The notes beneath the pieces were generated by a model. The model was not told the DNA's origin. It saw nothing but the letters and a program-made list of their open reading frames with translations, and ran no database searches. Positions 10,788 through 21,551 of a DNA stretch of 64,000 bases are shown piece by piece; positions within the stretch are counted from its first letter, which is position 1; each line of letters starts with the position of its first letter. Both the position numbers and the translations under genes were made by a program. This DNA comes from Bombyx mori (Eukaryota > Arthropoda > Insecta > Lepidoptera > Bombycidae): positions 10,372,001-10,436,000 of the forward strand of contig NC_085114.1 in the NCBI RefSeq assembly GCF_030269925.1. Direction: 5' to 3'.

Positions 10788-11164
10788 CTACACATTAATT
10801 TCATTACTTTCTCTGAGTGGAGTATGTATATTGCGTTTTACAACATAAATCTTTTTATTAGATAGACAGATAATATACCAATGATCATCAAACGTTATCG
10901 AAATCTTCTTAAAATTCTCACTTGGTCCAAATGCAACTGAATCAACCCTAAAACAACAAAAATCATTTAAATTCAGATACCATCAAACCCCGTCTCTTTG
11001 ATTTTGCCTTAAATAAAAGTATAAGCTCACTCATTAGATAGGGTGATGAGATCAGTTATTATAGTTGCGATACGTTCGTCGTTCTCAAGTTCTCCACCAG
11101 ATTCAAGGACAGCACCGTCCTCTGTCAACACCAGGTAGCCGATTTGGTCTGGAATTTTATCCAT
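10788..11164 (-). CDS. LAMTOR4: LAMTOR4 (Ragulator subunit) homologue, 2 exons
   Basis: LAMTOR4 is a roadblock-fold subunit of Ragulator, which anchors the Rag GTPases and mTORC1 to the lysosome surface. Exon 1 is 11164-11031 and exon 2 is 10947-10788, with an 83-bp intron (GTGAGC...TTTTAG). The 294 nt encode 97 aa (human 99). Matching blocks are [36 protein letters not shown], and the second-exon [13 protein letters not shown] with KKIYVVKRN near the C-terminus. The ATG is the only one that gives the family-length N-terminus. No poly(A) signal is possible in the 17 nt before the RFT1 ATG, so the transcript must run into RFT1. Confidence 0.93.
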
Positions 11165-13111
11165 TATAGCTGCAACGATTTTTACAATTCAGTAACTTGG
11201 AGTTGGAGGAAACAGCAAAAACAAGAACTATGAGCCTGTTAATCTTTTATAAAAAAAAAACCTACCCACCACCCACTTCAATTTCCTGGATTTCTTTGTT
11301 TGTTTTGTACAATTGGATTGGCAAAGAAAAGATAGCCAATACAGCCATGTCTGTTTGATGACAAATATTGACAAGCGAATAAAAGGAATGAAATTCATAA
11401 GTTGGATGTAAAGATATAATCTCTCATTAACATTATGGAAAATTTCTGAGATGTCAATGAATTTTTTGAAAGAACCCAGTTGATACGTCCACTGAAGTCA
11501 GTTAACAACCATCATTTTACTAAGCCTTTATTGCATCTCATCTCATCTCGTTTTAATTAAACCTATTGAATAAAATCTCAAATATATCAACTTCACCTCA
11601 TTTCATGCGTATAATTTTTCAGTTCAAACTATTTTTCAATAAAAACTAATCGGCTGTATGGTGTGATACGTTGGCTTTTTCCGTTAGATAATGGAAGCAC
11701 TAATAATAATACTACAATTAGAAATTGTATGTCATTGGTGACATTGATTTCTAAAATTCAGCGGCGTACGACCTATGTAGGTACCTACGTTGTAAATTCG
11801 ATGAACTGAAATTTTACTGTCAATTTTTTTAGAAAATTCGACTCATAATAGTTTTGAATTTCACTGGAAATATAGTCGGTGCATATTCTGGAACTAACTC
11901 TTGAGCATTTTACAACCAAGGTAAATATGATTCAAAATTTCGCACACAAGACAAATATTGTTTGTTGTTTTGGACACTTCTAAACATATTGCAGTAAAAT
12001 GCACTTACACATTACTTTTACTAGGTACCCAGAAATTAATGAAAGACGAAAATAGCTGCTATAAATAAAACACTAAGAGACTTGTTTCAAATACAAATGG
12101 TTGATGTGTATGTATCTTAAAAGGCAGTGAAAATTAAATGGAGATTTTGATGTATCGATCTCATCTCATAATAAAATAATAAAAGTAAAATCGATCCGGT
12201 GTGTACGAAGTTATTAAACAATTGATAAATTCAATTATAGAGTAAAATATGTCAGTTTCCAAAAAGAAAATAGATGAATTACAGTTATTTCTTAAATATA
12301 TAAATAAGTATTCATATCAGCACACTAAAGGATAGTGAAAATTCTTGCATGTGATGCAATTAACAAATTAGGCTTTCAAATGAATTGGACAGTATAAAAA
12401 TGTAACATTATGCAACCAATAATGTAGAGTTTTAACACAAGGAAAATGTAGGGATAGGTACACAGCTCATAAAATGTAATGTATTATCTATTAATTGAGT
12501 TTAAATTAAATTAAAGCTTCTTTATACTCTACACAATTTCTGTTGACAATAATTGCTGAACTTAGCCTTGCAACCCAGGTTTAGTTTGATACAGAAACTA
12601 TAGAATAGTACCTTTTTTATTTATTTATTGCATTTTAAGATATTAGTACTAGTATAGTTACAACAGCTGCCCCACTGATCAAACCGAAATGCATTACTGC
12701 TTCACAGCAGAAAAAGGCAACATGATCTTATTCATTCATGGTGGAAATCAATCAAGGACATTTGTTAAGTATGATTGAATAAGATTCATAAGAATGATTA
12801 AGATTTCTTTAGAAAGATTGGTACCCGCCTGCGGGATTTGAAAACTAGTGCATCGCTTGACACGAATGCACTAGACGTCTTATCCTTTAAGCCACAACAA
12901 TACTTTTACTTATACTGGAACTCATCCAAGGACATATAAATCAGATGGCAATATGGTAACAATAAGCTTAACTGATGGACTAGACAACTGATCTTCACAT
13001 AACTATTAAATTTTTTTATTGAAATGAGGTTGGACACATTAGATTTGCCCTTTTTAGTATTGTTAAAAGCGAAAAAATGTTAAAAAAGATATTACATTTT
13101 ATATTATCCAG
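11165..13111. other. Divergent upstream region between LAMTOR4 and the LAPTM4 gene
   Basis: This AT-rich region should hold the promoter of LAMTOR4 (minus) and probably the 5' non-coding exon and promoter of the LAPTM4 gene (plus), whose first coding exon has an upstream 3' splice site. I cannot place either start. It also holds a possible dispersed repeat at 11510-11610 and a decayed Bm1 at about 12640-12903. Confidence 0.4.
12646..12903 (-). mobile_element. Bm1 SINE, decayed copy
   Basis: Minus-sense: 'actagtatagttacaacagc' through 'ggtacccgcctgcgggattt' to 'cgtcttatcctttaagccac'. An internal deletion replaces part of the middle, and there are many substitutions. Confidence 0.7.
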
Positions 13112-13114
13112 GCA

Positions 13115-16100
13115 ATGTTAAGATTCCATCCCAAGTTGGGAAGTGAACGTGGCAGTGAGTGGCTATGCTGCTTCTGCCTACATGTTCGGACTGGCACAAT
13201 TATCCTGGGATCATGGCACCTGGTAAGTTTTTTTTTGTATTTTCATTCATGAAGTTGACATATGATCAATATAGAGGTATTTTAGCCCAACATTATGCAA
13301 CAATAGCTAGTAATTACATCATTTTAGAAAACTTTTTTTCAAACTGTTTAAAAATTGAAATCTATTATAGAAAAAGGAAGTTGTTAGTAGTTTTTTTATG
13401 TCTTTATAATCTTATTTGGTTATGGCAATCTAACTAGTAAAACAAAATATTCTTAATGAAATAAAATAGTGAAAAATCAGTGAAGGCATTTATTTCATAA
13501 ATGAGAAATTTCATAATGATAATTTTCTTTTAGTTCCTGCACCTAGTGGCACTAGGAGTTTTAGCAGCGATTGTGCGTGATCCTCGATTGCTGGATGAAC
13601 TGGACCGTGAGTCATCCCCAGTGAGTTCATGGAGCAATGTGGGGCGCACTGGAGATGTACTGCCCACACCACTGTCAAATGTGGAAACTCGTCCCAGCCC
13701 ATACTCTCAACATGCTTCACATCCTAGTGACCACAGCCTAATATACCGTAAATATTTTGAATTTTTTTCTTTACCAATTAATTACTTGTATTATTAATAT
13801 GTATGCTTCTTTTCATTTTTTTTTTCTATAATTATTTTATATTTTTTGAGCTGGACAAAGAATTTCCTGACACGTCGAGCTTTGGATGTTTTGTCATTCC
13901 CATGCTCTCTTCATACAGGCGATTTTTGAGATTTCCCATCGATTCTACTATAGCGATTGGAGTGTCCATAGACATCTTAAAAGTTCAGTTTCGTCCTTGT
14001 TCCACTGTCACATTCAGGGTGATGTATAGTTTCAATCTACTCTGTTCAGAATCAACAGATTACGTTATTAGCCAACTTTATCTCTGTCAGTCAGAGTGCT
14101 CAAAATATCAGACACTGTCTTATACAATGCCAGAAAGAATATTTATAATATTTATTGTTTTGTTATATTGTTTACATTAGTTTTCACTTAAAAACTCTTC
14201 AGCATGTGTTGACTCTGTGGCATTTTTCCAATCCATGGTGAATTTAAATTTAAGTAGTCTTTCAATTATCCTCACTGGAATTCTGATCCTATTATTGCTT
14301 CTTTAGAGCGCATTGTTGCTAATAAATTCATCTTACTCGTTTCCTTCGACACCAATATACCCAGACTAAATTGACACTGTTGTGTCGACCCAGTTTATTA
14401 AGGGTCCGTATACACTTCACCGCTATCGCTGGGAGCGTAGATTGTTTTATACATTATCATTATCTACAATCTCAGCCGTGCTAGTATTAATAGCGAACGT
14501 CTCCGCTTGTAAAACCGATGCACATTGCACAAGACTGTTGTTTTTCACAGTTGCTAAATCCAAGCGAATTTCGAAATTAAAATTAAAATATAGAAAGCAT
14601 AGTACTGTAAATTTTATTCCCCGACACAGTATTTACTACGTCCTCCTTTTTGTCTTAATGATTTTTTATTTGTAAATGACGCGCACATTCTTACATTAAG
14701 TAAGCTTTCAATAAATTTTAAAAAGAGTCAAATAATTTAAAACAATTTTAAATCATTACTGATCTCGACGATGTAAAACACAGCATTACTGTAATTAAAC
14801 CAACGGCTTGTTCGTTTTATGAATCAGTTCTACTACCAATGGAATTCATTTTACAATCCCGAGCCTTTAGTGCATTTTGTAAATACTGTTATTTGATTAG
14901 TTCGCAAGTTGTTTGCATGCAATTTGTTATTAATAAAATTTAGAGAGATCAATTACGTGCATAGTCTTAAGATGTTACGTGCGGGCTAGATGATGCGGAT
15001 GTGGGTGCGATGGTTACAGTGGGTACCATGGCTCTCACACTGATTATGATCTACGGCGCCGCTCGTGGGAAACCGGCTTATCTGCTGCCCTTCTTCTGTC
15101 TTCAGATCTTCGACTTTGCCATCACCATGTGAGTATTAATAGAATTTGTAACGAAATTTACAGAGAGAATACATCGAGGGGTGAAAGGTCATTTGTTTAA
15201 TTTAATACGCGAAATTTATCTTGTATTAGTATCAACAGTTTCGTGTTTTTAATTGGAACATCAATTTAGCTTTTCTCCAGTTAAATAACTGAAGAAGTTT
15301 TTTTTAATGATATTTCTTCCAAATTTCAAACGATAAATGGCTCTCCTGTTAAGTTGCAAAAATGTCGCTTAAACCAAATAGCCTTTTACCCTTCGCCACA
15401 ATAATGACAAATTACCAAAGAACAGACTGATTTTTATTACAAAAACATAAAAAGCGTGATCTGGTGTTTTTTTTAAAATAATGATTTTTTATATTTTTTT
15501 TATTGCTGAAAAATGAAAAAACTGCTCTTTTTTTTATTGCCTTTGTAGGCAGACGAGCATACAGCACATCTGATGGTAAGTGGTCACCGTCGCCCATGGA
15601 CGTCAGTCATGCCAGGGCCAGTACCAAGCCGCTGCCTACCATTAAGTGCTCAAACGAATTTAAAAAAAATTATTGATGTGGGTCGTCGGCCTATGTATTT
15701 CTACAAAAATTCTAGAATAATTGCACTTGAAATGTCTAGTTTTATCAAGAAGAACATATGTTTTAATGCTAATAATATTCCCATGAACAGTTTGACGGCA
15801 ACTGGCTATCTGTGTTACTTGCGTCAAATCCATGCCTTGATTGCGGAGACCCGTCGCGTTCCCTTCCGCGAGGAGTTGCTGCGGCTGCCGGCGCCAGCTC
15901 TTGCCTTCGTCGTCATCTCTGCTTTGATCGTGGCCGTGATAATTAAAGTACCTAAACTTCCATATATTTATTTATTTACTAGCTTACCCGGCAGACTTCG
16001 TTGTGCCTCAATCGATAAATAAAATACCTAAACTTTTGTATAAAATAAACTTAAAAACAAACAAAAGAATCCGTCCGACGGGGGATACATCAAAGGAGAA

Positions 16101-17177
16101 ACAAATCTTTCCTTTTTATAATATTAGTATAGATGTTATTGCTTCACCATGGAAGTCAATCGTGAACATTTGTTAAATACGTATTTCATTAGAAAATTGG
16201 TATCCGCCTGCGGGATTCTAACACCGTTGCATCGCTAAATACGAATGCACCGGACGTCTTATCCTTTAGGCCACGACGACTTCAAAATGGATTCAAAATT
16301 CACCGGAATGTTTTCACTTCAACAACATTTTGAACTTTCAGGGCTACTGCATTAGCGTTGTGTGGCGTTGCTACAAGTACCTGACGATGAGGACGGCGGC
16401 CCTGCAAAGCCTCACCCCGTTCGTAATCTCGAGCGACGGCATCGTGACCTCCGCCCCCGCGCCCCCCTACCCGCAGCCCGCGACGCCGGACTACTCGAGC
16501 CTGCTGCCGGACTACGAGGAGGCCGTGAAGCAAACCCCGCCGCCCTCGTACCGGGCCGCCACGCTGATGGCCGTAGCCGACCCGGAAGCTGCTGCTGTCG
16601 TGAGTAACACGCACTCCAATACCCTTCCTAGTGTATACAGAAATAATTTTAAATTTTTAAATAAGTCTTAGTCGGTGACCAGCTACATCCACAAGGTTTT
16701 TCTGTGCCGCCGTCAGATCTTTTATAATATTTTTTTATTTATTGCTTGGTATTTATTGCCTGGATAGGTGGACGAGCTCACAGCCCACTTAATGCTAAGT
16801 GGTTACTCGAGCCCATAGACATCTACAACGTCAATGTGCCACCCACCTTGAGATATAAGTTCTAAGGTCTCAGTATAGTTACAACGACTGCTCTACACTT
16901 CAAGCCGAAACGCATTACTGCTTCACAACAGAAATAGTCAGGGTGGTGGTACCTACCCGCGCGGACTTACAAGAGGACTTACCACCAGTAAGATATAAGA
17001 TTTTACTTATAAGTCGGTAGTTAATTTTAAAAGTTAATGAAATTTAAATTTATAAAAGTAATTTATAATAAATCATTCCAGTCCGAATCTCGTCCAATAG
17101 AGCAACAGACGGGCCGTCCCGTGGCCAGCGCCACCATCGTGGTGCTACCACAGGAGGGAGCACACGCTCGCGTCTGA
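13115..17177 (+). CDS. LAPTM4: LAPTM4-family lysosomal tetraspan protein, 6 coding exons
   Basis: LAPTM4 proteins are four-pass late endosomal/lysosomal membrane proteins that bind NEDD4-type ubiquitin ligases. Coding exons are 13115-13222, 13534-13747, 14990-15128, 15791-15947, 16342-16599 and 17082-17177, all in phase, totalling 972 nt (323 aa; human LAPTM4A 233). Family marks are CCFCLHVRTGTIILGSWHL before TM1, LLPFFCLQIFDFAITI (TM3), and VVWRCYKYL after TM4. The C-tail has YSSL (YxxPhi sorting type), LPDY and PPSY (PY motif). The loop between TM1 and TM2 is unusually long, S/T/P-rich and from exon 2. The exon 4 donor GTACCTAA is weak. Exon 5 is very GC-rich. The first coding exon begins 3 nt after an AG, so a 5' non-coding exon lies upstream, unseen. 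Confidence 0.88.
14180..14400 (-). mobile_element. Decayed LINE RNase H remnant (tentative)
   Basis: On the minus strand, VNLVWV and then, in a shifted frame, GVEGNE followed by DEFISNNAL resemble the end of a LINE RNase H domain. Stops and a frameshift are present. It lies antisense in intron 2 of the LAPTM4 gene. Confidence 0.4.
15530..15648 (-). mobile_element. LINE family A 3'-end fragment
   Basis: This matches the 3' end of the element at 52025-53275: a T-run, then 'attgcctttgtaggcagacg', 'ggtaagtggtcaccgtcgcc' and 'agccgctgcctacc'. It is minus-sense, in LAPTM4 intron 3. Confidence 0.65.
15979..16133 (-). mobile_element. Non-autonomous Helitron fragment
   Basis: Minus-sense, with CTAG at the 3' end (15979-15982) followed by T, and a 5' end TCTATACTAATATTATAA at about 16133. 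It is directly followed by a Bm1 head fragment. Confidence 0.6.
16134..16282 (-). mobile_element. Bm1 SINE, 5' (tRNA) half
   Basis: Minus-sense head portion only, from 'tattgcttcaccatggaagt' to 'ttatcctttaggccacgacg'. It ends about 60 bp before LAPTM4 exon 5. Confidence 0.8.
16735..16992 (-). mobile_element. Bm1 SINE, 3' half
   Basis: Minus-sense body and tail, in LAPTM4 intron 5. With the head fragment at 16134-16282 it flanks exon 5. The fragment order excludes a single copy split by the exon. Confidence 0.8.
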
Positions 17178-18660
17178 TTCTCTCACAACAAACATATGTC
17201 GTCACCGCTTAGTTATAAAAATCGTTCGTTTAAAATAAATCCAGCTATGCTGTAATCTATCTATCGTAAACTAAAATTCTATAACAATTTTGAATGAGAC
17301 TGCACCTTTATTGTAAACTGACGGTATTTGTAATTAACTGATGACACACGCTGATGGCGACCTAGCGCTCTGCACTCCGAATGGTGACCATAATTTTAAT
17401 GTTCAATTTCGTTCATTTAAATTTGTACTAATTAGAGATGACATTGGACGGAGTGAACAATAGAGGGCACTGTTGTAGTGTAGTATAAAATCTAATCAAC
17501 TTCAATTGTACGCGGAGTATTAAAAACAACGCTTTAGTCTCTAGTTTGATACTTTAGAATAAAATTAATTGAAAAATCTTTAATAAAAATATCTATTAGT
17601 TAGTTGATCGCATGGTCGCTATCGGTTTATTCCTATTTCTTATGATGTTTCCATTTAAAGGGTATAATACAATTTATTTTGTTAGTGTTTCATATAAATT
17701 GTAACTATGTGTGTGTAATTCTTAGAACGGTTTCTAATTGGAAACCAAAAACAATTTCGGGAATGAACTAAGAATAACTTAATAAAAATCTAGTGCATGC
17801 TTTACTATTCCAAAAAAGACACTCTTGAATTTGTCCGTAATTGAAATGTACTTAAAAAGCTTCGATAGGAAAAAGCGTTACCCGAAAATTTTTAATCCGA
17901 ATGTAAATTGGTTAATAAATAATACGCTGTGACCGTAGGTAGTGCCATGTCGTTATATTTTCTAAATTATATTTTTGTACTAGATAATGTACTGTTTGCA
18001 AATTATTACTAGTGTATGCAAATTTAATAATCGCAAGATATCCTTAAAAATGCTTAAGCTTTTGGAAGTGGCATTTGAAACATTCCGTCTCAAGTAAAAA
18101 AAAAAAACATTAAATAGTTAACGCTTTGTAATTTGAACATATGGCAAGATTGCCCTATATTTTACATATAATGTTTGTATGTTTTCATATCATTAAATTA
18201 GTCAAAGGCAAATACTAGAGAAATCCCGATTAAAGATTTTACCTTTAGAAAAAAAAAATACATTACCAGGGTCAGCGACCAGAATATTGATTTGCGAAAG
18301 TTCAATGATATTATAATTAATTATATCGTATAATTTATAACACAGATACACGCTTATAAGCAGCGGCTTTTTTATTAACAAGAAGAACACTAGTATCGAG
18401 GTATAATATAGGCCTAAACACATAAAAAGGTTTCTTGTACTTAATATCTACTTGACTATTTGAATTCACCAATATGAATCTATGTATGGAATCAAAAGAT
18501 TTATACTATATCCAGATATTATTATTTGTTTCCAGCACTATTCGTTTGTTTGGGATTATTTCGGCAAAGTTATTTGAAATGCACTATAAATTAATTTACA
18601 TGTGTTTGAAGTATGTGTAGTGTTATAACTTATTATCCAAATAAATCATTCATAAAACAA
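17178..18660 (+). other. Probable LAPTM4 3' UTR and downstream AT-rich DNA
   Basis: AATAAA hexamers at 17234-17239 and 18639-18644 are candidate proximal and distal poly(A) signals. No other gene or repeat is evident. Confidence 0.45.
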
Positions 18661-18894
18661 ATGTTTTGTTTCTTCTAGTATTTATAATGTTCGTTGTTTA
18701 TGTGGTCATGTCGTTGGTCAAGTGTACCATGACTAGCGAGAACTGGGTTCCATTTTTTCGAGCAGGTCTTTATTAAAGATAATTAACTTTGCCCACGATT
18801 TCGCCAGCGCTATGGTGCATTTTCCCGGGTAGCTTTTTTCGCACAAGTTCAAAAGCTAAAAGGAACCAACAAAACACTCGTATTTACCGCCAAA

Positions 18895-19160
18895 ACGGCC
18901 GTCTGGTGTAGTGGTAAGTGACATGTTCACTACACAAGGGGGTCGCGGGTTCGTATCCCGCCAAGCGAAGATATTTGTATGATAAATATAAAATGTCTTT
19001 TCCAGGGTTATGGATGTATATTAAATATGTGTATGTGTATAATAAAAATCTTATATTTATTTCCGTTATCTGGTACCTGTAACACAAGTTCTTTACGAAC
19101 TTATCACGAGACCAGTTAATGTGGCGTGACTGTTAGTAAATATTTATTTATTTATTTATT
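18895..19160 (+). mobile_element. tRNA-derived SINE, second family
   Basis: An A-box-like TGGTGTAGTGG (18904-18914) and a B box GGTTCGTATCC (18948-18958) head the element. It continues with 'gtcttttccagggttatgga' and ends near 19130 with a TTTA repeat tail. A reverse copy lies at 51663-51904. Both share the body beyond the tRNA part, which distinguishes a SINE from a tRNA gene. Confidence 0.75.
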
Positions 19161-21240
19161 ATAGTTGATATACACGGCATTACTACGTTGTTACTATGTT
19201 AAAGTTGTAGCAGTAACGACATCAAGAAAAGCTTACAAACATACAAATTGCGAACAACATTCGGGTCGTCGATCTACCGCGCCATTTCACCCGCTCGGAA
19301 GAACATTTTCCCTTCGTCATTTACCCCAAAAACCAATAGGTGTATCAATCCAGGCTTTAAATTATTTCATTCGAATCTCTTCAGTTATTTTACGTAATTA
19401 AGTAATAAACTCACGATTATAACATTGAAGAACATCTGTCTATTTATGTTGCTAAACAATCATATACAGCGACTGTTGACAATATTCGTAAATTTACTTT
19501 GCTTGCCGGCTATCGAAGCAACTAGACACTCCGTCTCAAAGATAAATCTATCATACCAAGACTAAAATCTACGGCTGGCTCTACTGCGTACTGGTAACAG
19601 TACTGGGGACTGACAGCAAGAGACCTTGCTCGTGGGAAGCGGATAATAGCAGAACACAGTACAGCTGGGCACTGCTGCCAGAATTACCACGCAATAGTGT
19701 CTGATACCATGAATACCTATTTAACCTTGACTATCCAACCACGAGCGTGGAAATATATGCTCACGGCCACAGGAAAGACCAAAGACGCTCCACATGTATT
19801 TACTTGTGGTAGGACCTGTTGTGAGTCCGCGCGGGTAGGTACCACCACCCTGCCTATTTCTGCCGTGAAGCAGTAATGCGTTTCCGTTTGAAGGGCGGGG
19901 CAGTCGTTGTAACTATACTGAGACCTTAGAACTGATATCTCAAGGTGGGTGGCGCATTTACGTCGTTGATGTCTATGGGCTCCAGTAACCACTTAACACC
20001 AGGTGGGCTGTGAGCTCGTCCACACATCTAAGCAATAAAAAATATATATTATATTATCTTTTACTTATAGAGAAACTGTTTAGCGGTATCTTCGACTATT
20101 ATGGTTTTACGACTTCTCAGGTTTACTAAGTAAGACCCTTTGCCACAAGATCAACGCAATCTCTAACTATTACATGAATTTATACTAATTAATAACCCCA
20201 AAAATACTTATTATTTTTAATAATAATAAACAAACGTTTTGCATTGAATGCATTGTAATGACAAAAATATCCAAAAATTCACGCATTAACATTCATCTGT
20301 GTACATCAGACTATGGTAGAGGACGCCCTTACCCAGTGGCGCTTTGAACTCACGGGTCCCATGTTATCCATTTTTTATAATAATATGCATTGCTGCTTAA
20401 ACGTGGTGACGCGGGGATGGCGTGATATGACAGCCAGCAAAGTATCTCTAGTATTAATGGAATACCAGCGTGGAGCAAAAGGGGTGCGCTAAACTTGTGT
20501 CTGAAATACAAAGAAAATGTTCATTAACAAAATCAATAGCCAATTCCCAAAACTTTAGAAGAACCCAATACCTAGAGCGAAATGGTGTGATCATCAAAAC
20601 CATATAGATTATAGATAGTCGTGCTTTAGATAGCATAGTTTGAAGAATAGTATAGACAAGCACATCGCACCTATTTGTTGAATCCTATACGGTCTTACTT
20701 TTTATAGAATTTATGCTACGAACCATATGATATCCTTCCAAAGTTTTATAAGTCCATAGTAATAAGTGGAACTACTGTACTGTGTTTCCGCTTTTGAGTT
20801 ATGGTTACTAATATACATTCAAACGAATTGGCCATAGGCTCTTCTGCATGATATGAATACAAAAAGATACTTTAGATGTAGTCATTTTATTTTTATCCTG
20901 TTACATCTATTTGCATTATTTTCATAACTTCCTTCAATATAAGAACATCAATTCGTTGTCATTAAGCACTACTAAGTTATTTTATTAATAAAATTCCCGA
21001 TACTAAGTTATTGTTAATTTCTCAAAATATACTAAATACTGTTCTAATTGAAAATTGATATGAGTGTGTGTCTTTATTTAAAAACGGTATGATTATATTT
21101 ATTGAAATGTTTAGCATAGAGTTTTAATGGAAGTTGTCCCTAGTGCGAGTAGGACATTACGACACGTTATTATATCGGAAAGCCAGTCGCCGCATGGCTT
21201 GCCTTCTATATTTATATCGACGATTCGCCCCGCCTGGCTT
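19161..21240. other. Intergenic stretch with one Bm1 fragment
   Basis: Apart from the SINE at 19803-20041 I see no supported gene. Short ORFs on both strands lack splice sites or recognisable products. Confidence 0.5.
19803..20041 (+). mobile_element. Bm1 SINE, 5'-truncated
   Basis: Plus-sense body from 'ggtaggacctgttgtgagtc' to 'atctaagcaataaaaa'. The tRNA head is missing. Confidence 0.85.
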
Positions 21241-21241
21241 C

Positions 21242-21251
21242 GCGCATGCGC
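21242..21251 (+). promoter_or_regulatory. NRF1/erect-wing type palindrome GCGCATGCGC
   Basis: An exact copy of the NRF1 consensus lies in a local GC-rich island 300 bp upstream of the CUEDC1 start codon. Such sites typically sit within about 100 bp of a TATA-less start of transcription, so the CUEDC1 promoter is likely here. The transcription start itself was not identified. Confidence 0.55.
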
Positions 21252-21551
21252 GAAGTTCTTTATGTCCTACTTCAAAACTACCGAAAGTGAAATTTGCACA
21301 TCATGGTGTCGCTCGGTGCACCGCGCGTCGCGTCAATATGACTTAATGATTGCAACGAACTGCTTATTTGCGTCAAAAGGACACAGGGTGTTCAAAGACG
21401 TGTAGTGTGCCTCGAGGATGGCCAATGTCGGCACGGCGTCGACCCTCTCAGGCACTGCGGTAGTCCTGCGTCATAAATCAGCTGAGCTACCGGCAAAGGG
21501 CTCGCGCTTGTGACGTCTCTTACGGATCGCGTGCCGCTTGTCGGCGGCGCG

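Noticed and set aside
13803..14180. 125-codon plus-strand ORF in LAPTM4 intron 2
   Set aside because: It is composed mostly of hydrophobic and AT-type codons, has no recognised domain, and the opposite strand nearby shows decayed LINE sequence.
14382..14675. 97-codon plus-strand ORF in the same intron
   Set aside because: No similarity to a known family, no splice context, and it overlaps the LINE remnant region on the other strand.
16134..16992. A single Bm1 split by LAPTM4 exon 5
   Set aside because: For a minus-sense copy the tail should lie at lower coordinates than the head. Here the order is reversed, so these are two separate fragments.
18895..18970. A possible tRNA gene with good A and B boxes
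   Set aside because: A reverse copy with the same non-tRNA body exists at 51663-51904, no clean anticodon arm can be drawn, and a TTTA-repeat tail follows. It is the head of a SINE.
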